From Limisphaerales bacterium (GTDB lineage: Bacteria > Verrucomicrobiota > Verrucomicrobiae > Limisphaerales > UBA11358), in assembly GCA_003152145.1 (NCBI GenBank), contig PLZL01000166.1:1-7165 (forward strand): a stretch of 7,165 bases of DNA, given 5' to 3'. This document shows, in pieces, positions 3,954 through 7,165 of this stretch. Position 1 is the first letter of the stretch. Each line of letters begins with the position of its first letter. The notes under the pieces were generated by a model, which was not told the origin of the DNA, did not search any database, and worked only from the letters and a program-made list of their open reading frames with translations. A program made the position numbers and the translations under genes.

Positions 3954-6242
3954 ATGCCGCAATCGTCCGCCGCGCCGCCGAACAAGCAAATCCCGCTCGT
4001 CGTGGATTTGGACGGCACGCTCATCAAGACCGACCTGCTCTGGGAATCGCTCGCGCGGCTGCTCCGGCAAAATCCGCTCCGGCTTTTTCAAATCCTGTTC
4101 TGGTGGACGCGCGGGCGCGCGTTCCTAAAAAAACAACTGGCCGCGCGCGTCACGATTGACCCCGCTCCCCTGCCCTACAACGAATCGTTCCTGAAATTTC
4201 TCCGCGAACAAAAAAACGCCGGACGAAAAATTATCCTGGCGACGGCGTCCGATTTGCAGATGGCAAAGCCCGTTGCCGATTACACCGGCCTCTTCGATGA
4301 GGTTCTCGGCAGCGACGGCAAAACCAATTTGCGCAGCGGAAACAAACTCAAGGCGCTAACGGAAAAATTCGGCGCGCGCGGTTTTGATTACGCAGGCAAT
4401 TCAACCGCCGACCTCGCTGTCTGGCGCGGCGCGCGCGAAGCCATCGTCGTCAACGCCAGCCGCACGTTGGTGGAGCAGGCTACGAAATGCACAAAACTCG
4501 GCCCGACTTTCATCGAAAATTATTCACCGCTTTTCGCGGCAAAAAGGTTTCTCAAAGAACTCTTCATCCGCAGCGGCTACCTTGCCGCCATTGCCACCGG
4601 ACTTTTGCTCGCCGCGGCGTTTCCGAATCCCGGCATCGCCGGATGCGCATGGATTGCGCCTGCGCTCATGCTCGCCTGCGGGCGCGGAAAAACCGGTGAC
4701 GAGAATTTCCGTATCGGCTACATCGCCGGACTTTCCTTCTGGCTCGCGTCGCTTTACTGGCTGCTGTTGATGCCCGTGGCAGGTTTCCCGATTCTCGGCT
4801 GGGTCGCGTTGTCCGCCTACCTCGCGCTCTATCCCGCCACCTGGCTTTGGATTGTCAATAGTTGGAGCGAGGACGGTGGCCGTCTGCCAAGAGCTCGCGG
4901 ACCGCGAACGCAGGAGGAGATCGGCTCGCCGGGAGTCTCGCCCCACCAGACATGGATACAGCGCACGATTTGGTCGTTGGGCGGTGCGGCAGCATGGGTC
5001 GCGCTGGAAATGATTCGCGCGCGGCTGTTCGGCCGCTTTCCGTGGAACTTCCTCGGCGCGTCCCAATACCAAATGATTCCGCTCATCCAGATTGCCTCAG
5101 TCACGGGCATCTATGGCGTTTCTTTTCTTGTCGTGTGGGTTTCGCTCTCGCTCTATTCCGCCATGCGGATGATTTTCCAACGGCCCGCGACGCGCCTCGT
5201 CTGGCAGGCGGAAATTTTCCTGCCGTTGACCATCGTCATCATCCTGTTCATTTTCAATTTTGCGCAAATGGGCGGGGAAAATCCGCCGTCTTCAACTCTG
5301 CGCGTCACTTTGATTCAGCCCAGCGTCCCGCAAACCTTGATTTGGGCTGAAAGCGAAAACACCAACCGCTTCCAGCAACTGCTTCAGCTTTCCGAAACCG
5401 CGCTCGCCCATCAAACCGACCTCCTCATCTGGCCCGAATCCGCCGTGCCGGAATTTGATGACGCCAGCTACATCGCCATTACGAATCTCATCCGCGCCCA
5501 TCGTGTCTGGTTGATTCTCAACGCCGACGACGCCGTGCCGCGCCCGAACGCCACAAACGAATACGACAACGACATTTTCAACGCCGCGTTCATGCTCGAC
5601 CCCGGCGGGCTGTTCGCTGGCATTTATCACAAGCAGAAACTCGTCATCTTCGGCGAATACATCCCGCTCGCTCGCTGGCTGCCGTTCGTGAAATGGTTCA
5701 CACCCATCACCGGCAGCTTCGCGGCGGGTAATGAACCGGCGCAGTTTGAGTTGGAACGCCGAGCACCGTCTCGGCTCGAAGTCCAGCTCAACACAAATCG
5801 CGCCGAGGCGGTGCTCGGCGCTCCAGACCGTGTAATAGCCTCCCCGCTGATTTGTTACGAGGACATGTTCCCGCAACTTGCCCGCAAGGCCGTCCGGGAC
5901 GATACCGGCTTTCTGGTGAACCTGACCAACGACGGCTGGTTCGGCAACAGCGCCGAGCAATGGCAGCACATGGCCGGCGCCGTCTTTCGCGCGGTGGAGA
6001 ACGGCGTGCCGCTCGTCCGCTGCTGCAATAACGGCGTGACGTGCTGGATTGACGCCCATGGCCGAGTGCGCGAAATCTTCCGGGACAAAACCGGGAGCGT
6101 TTATGGCGCGGGCGCGCTGACGATTGACCTGCCGCTGCAAAAACATTCGCCGACCTTTTACAACCGCCACGGCGACTGGTTCGGGTGGGGTTGCGTCGGC
6201 TTTGCCGCGATTGCGCTGGCCCTGAAAAAGCTGCGGCGATAA
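3954..6242 (+). CDS. lnt: HAD hydrolase - apolipoprotein N-acyltransferase (Lnt) fusion
   Basis: A single 762-residue frame. Residues 13-195 are a HAD hydrolase of the type found before UbiA prenyltransferases: VVDLDGTLI (D18, D20), ILATASD (T97), lysine near 131-133 and FDYAGNSTADL (D145, D153). Residues 200-760 are Lnt, which N-acylates the N-terminal diacylglyceryl cysteine of lipoproteins at the inner membrane, using phospholipid as acyl donor. Seven helices (about 206-438) precede a periplasmic nitrilase domain (450-725), and an eighth lies near 742-757. The catalytic triad is complete: E495 (WPESAVP), K560 (YHKQKLVIFGEY) and C634 (ICYEDMFP), with E568 and E636 also present. No start codon suits a separate Lnt at the junction. 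Two extra segments, 305-334 and 601-625, look like inserted repeats. The ATG at 3954 has no ribosome binding site. The HAD substrate is unknown. Confidence 0.9.
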   Translation: MPQSSAAPPNKQIPLVVDLDGTLIKTDLLWESLARLLRQNPLRLFQILFWWTRGRAFLKKQLAARVTIDPAPLPYNESFLKFLREQKNAGRKIILATASDLQMAKPVADYTGLFDEVLGSDGKTNLRSGNKLKALTEKFGARGFDYAGNSTADLAVWRGAREAIVVNASRTLVEQATKCTKLGPTFIENYSPLFAAKRFLKELFIRSGYLAAIATGLLLAAAFPNPGIAGCAWIAPALMLACGRGKTGDENFRIGYIAGLSFWLASLYWLLLMPVAGFPILGWVALSAYLALYPATWLWIVNSWSEDGGRLPRARGPRTQEEIGSPGVSPHQTWIQRTIWSLGGAAAWVALEMIRARLFGRFPWNFLGASQYQMIPLIQIASVTGIYGVSFLVVWVSLSLYSAMRMIFQRPATRLVWQAEIFLPLTIVIILFIFNFAQMGGENPPSSTLRVTLIQPSVPQTLIWAESENTNRFQQLLQLSETALAHQTDLLIWPESAVPEFDDASYIAITNLIRAHRVWLILNADDAVPRPNATNEYDNDIFNAAFMLDPGGLFAGIYHKQKLVIFGEYIPLARWLPFVKWFTPITGSFAAGNEPAQFELERRAPSRLEVQLNTNRAEAVLGAPDRVIASPLICYEDMFPQLARKAVRDDTGFLVNLTNDGWFGNSAEQWQHMAGAVFRAVENGVPLVRCCNNGVTCWIDAHGRVREIFRDKTGSVYGAGALTIDLPLQKHSPTFYNRHGDWFGWGCVGFAAIALALKKLRR
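4868..4955. repeat. In-frame palindromic insert 1 within lnt
   Basis: Codons 305-334 encode a hydrophilic, Arg/Gly/Pro-rich segment (EDGGRLPRARGPR, then GSPGVSPHQ) lying between predicted helices 4 and 5, where Lnt proteins normally have a short cytoplasmic loop. The DNA carries two hairpins: GACGG 4872-4876 with CCGTC 4880-4884, and TCGCGG 4895-4900 with CCGCGA 4902-4907. CTCGCC occurs twice nearby. This fits a mobile palindromic repeat tolerated because it keeps frame. Whether it is dispersed in the genome cannot be seen here. Confidence 0.5.
5757..5820. repeat. In-frame palindromic insert 2 within lnt (22-bp inverted repeat)
   Basis: CGCCGAGCACCG at 5757-5768 is the exact reverse complement of 5809-5820. 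The match extends to 5757-5778 against 5799-5820 at 20 of 22 positions, around a 20-base loop. It encodes residues 602-623 (RRAPSRLEVQLNTNRAEAVLGA), in a nitrilase-domain segment that in other Lnt proteins is a short connection leading to the strand with the catalytic cysteine (C634). A long, strong stem in coding sequence with frame kept suggests a palindromic coding-sequence insertion element. Confidence 0.6.
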
Positions 6243-6376
6243 TCCTTGATGGAAATTCGCAATTCCGCTTTCATAAATCCATGCTGACAAAGGCTAAAGT
6301 GGAAACAACTGCGCATACCGTTGCACACGCACCACGGCCCATTACCTGTTAAGAGGCATACTCATCACCCGCCATT
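6243..6376. other. Intergenic spacer between the lnt fusion and the small membrane protein
   Basis: This 134-bp spacer has no recognisable RNA gene, terminator hairpin or strong sigma-70 promoter. AAGAGG at 6351-6356 resembles a ribosome binding site but lies about 20 bases before the ATG at 6377, too far to assign with confidence. Confidence 0.4.
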
Positions 6377-6775
6377 ATGATAATGATAGACGATAACAAA
6401 CAGTTTGATTGGCTGGCCGCACAGACGCGCTACCACAATGAAAAGTTTATCGAGGCATTTAGTCTGTTCATAAAACTTGCGTCTGGCATAGTTGCCGGGC
6501 TGGTTTGGATGATTACGCAGAAAATTGATGACGCGACCCGGCGCGATCTTATTCAGGTTGTTCCGTGGGTGTTCGGGCTTGTGGGAGTGAGCACGGCACT
6601 TCTTATCGTAATAAACTTCGCGGCATGGTGGGTTCACCGTAAGCCCATCTCTCATCTCGCCGACAAGGCACCGGACCGTCCGAAGTGGACTTCCTGCGCC
6701 GCCCAAGTTGTCATGCTTCTTGTGATAGTTATTAGCAGTTGGTTGATATGGAAGTTCTGTAAAGGGTATGCTTAA
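6377..6775 (+). CDS. Small membrane protein with three predicted helices, unknown function
   Basis: The 132-residue protein is not recognised. A charged N-terminus (DDNKQFDWLAAQTRYHNEKF) precedes three hydrophobic helices at about 25-46, 62-86 and 106-127. A polar stretch of about 20 residues (HRKPISHLADKAPDRPKW) lies between helices 2 and 3. It has no signal peptide and no catalytic motif. The likely start is the ATG at 6377, with an alternative ATG two codons later at 6383. Its stop faces the end of recN 52 bp away, so the genes converge. The base composition appears more AT-rich than in lnt or recN, and it has its own upstream spacer, which fits a separately acquired gene. Consistent codon structure and clear helix pattern make it a likely real gene. 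Confidence 0.7.
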   Translation: MIMIDDNKQFDWLAAQTRYHNEKFIEAFSLFIKLASGIVAGLVWMITQKIDDATRRDLIQVVPWVFGLVGVSTALLIVINFAAWWVHRKPISHLADKAPDRPKWTSCAAQVVMLLVIVISSWLIWKFCKGYA

Positions 6776-6827
6776 TATGAGGATAGGCTGCAACGCCGCC
6801 AAGGCCGTGTAGCGCGGGAACGGCACG

Positions 6828-7165
6828 CTATTTCAGCAACGCTTCGGCATGTTTCCTCGCCGCGTCGCTCTGGCCGCCGAGCATCCGCGCCAGTTCGGTC
6901 ACACGCTCATTTTTGCCGAGCAACTCAATCTCCGAAATCGTCCGTCCGTTCTTCACCTGCTTGGTGACGACGTAATGCGCGTCCGCCGGTGCGGCGACCT
7001 GTGGCAGATGCGTGATGCAGAGCACCTGCCGTTTGGCCGCAATTTGCTTCATCTTTTCGCCGACCGCGTTGGCTGTCTCGCCGCCTATGTTTGCGTCCAC
7101 CTCGTCGAAGATGAGCACGGGAATTTCGTCCTCGGCGGCCAGCACGGTTTTGAGCGCCAGCATCA
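6828..7165 (-). CDS. recN: DNA repair protein RecN, C-terminal part (5'-truncated by window edge)
   Basis: The minus-strand frame enters at the right edge and ends at the TAG 6828-6830. The visible 111-112 residues are the C-terminal ATPase lobe of RecN, an SMC-like ABC protein acting in double-strand break repair. It has Walker B VLIFDEVDANIGG (D20, E21, numbered from the methionine at 7163), the H-loop THLPQVAAPADAHY (H52) and the family ending VTELARMLGG. The segment MLALKTVLA normally follows the SGGELSR signature, so the methionine at 7163 is internal. The two remaining bases fit a Val or Met codon, as in SRVMLALK. Walker A, the coiled coils and the start are outside the window; RecN is usually about 550 residues. 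It converges with the small membrane protein gene. Confidence 0.95.
   Translation of the reverse strand, partial: MLALKTVLAAEDEIPVLIFDEVDANIGGETANAVGEKMKQIAAKRQVLCITHLPQVAAPADAHYVVTKQVKNGRTISEIELLGKNERVTELARMLGGQSDAARKHAEALLK

Noticed and set aside
3881..4159. Plus-strand open frame overlapping the start of the HAD-Lnt gene
   Set aside because: It is out of frame with the HAD motifs, Arg/Ala-rich and unrecognisable.
4524..5110. Minus-strand open frames opposite the Lnt membrane part
   Set aside because: They are Arg/Pro/Ser-rich shadow translations of a well-supported plus-strand gene.
5292..6290. Long minus-strand open frame of 332 codons opposite lnt
   Set aside because: It lies antisense to the nitrilase domain, which has all catalytic motifs; its own sequence has no recognisable domain. 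High GC at third positions explains the absence of stops.
6776..6835. Possible bidirectional terminator between the small membrane protein and recN
   Set aside because: Only short imperfect stems (such as TAGCG/CGCTA) are present, without a T-tract on either strand.

Overview
The window looks like chromosomal DNA from a member of the Verrucomicrobiota, probably a Limisphaerales/Pedosphaera-like lineage. The grounds are the GloVer tandem-repeat surface protein at the left edge, a DUF4202 protein, a protein with an N-terminal CPxC zinc ribbon followed by a membrane helix and a jelly-roll-like domain, the near absence of Shine-Dalgarno sequences, and palindromic repeats inside coding sequence. 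The taxonomic call is inference from protein style; no rRNA or marker alignment was possible.

Layout. 1-1670 (+) is the 3' part of a large secreted/surface protein: GloVer repeats, then two Ig-like domains that are each split by a 67-residue glycine-rich insert, then a C-terminal domain typical of verrucomicrobial exported proteins. 1671-2294 has no gene I can support. It holds GC-rich palindromes, a 10-bp direct repeat and an inverted repeat, and it ends abruptly at the 5' half of a tRNA-Lys(CTT) gene on the minus strand (2295-2333), cut in the anticodon loop. This looks like an old integration junction. From 2429 a plus-strand cluster runs DUF4202 protein (2429-3046), zinc-ribbon/membrane protein (3068-3847) and a HAD hydrolase-Lnt fusion (3954-6242). 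A degenerate second copy of the 3' end of the DUF4202 gene lies just before the fusion gene, so the zinc-ribbon gene appears to sit between duplicated ends and may be a later arrival. 6377-6775 (+) is a small three-helix membrane protein of unknown function. 6828-7165 (-) is the C-terminal fifth of recN, running off the window.

The most notable gene is the 762-residue fusion. A cytoplasmic HAD phosphatase domain, of the kind usually found in front of UbiA-type prenyltransferases, is joined without a break to a complete apolipoprotein N-acyltransferase with all catalytic residues. The Lnt part carries two apparently non-native, palindrome-containing in-frame inserts: one in a predicted cytoplasmic loop and one just before the catalytic cysteine strand. 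Lnt finishes lipoprotein maturation in the inner membrane. The surface protein and recN have no evident functional link to it; the window is a mix of housekeeping genes and accessory or decayed DNA.
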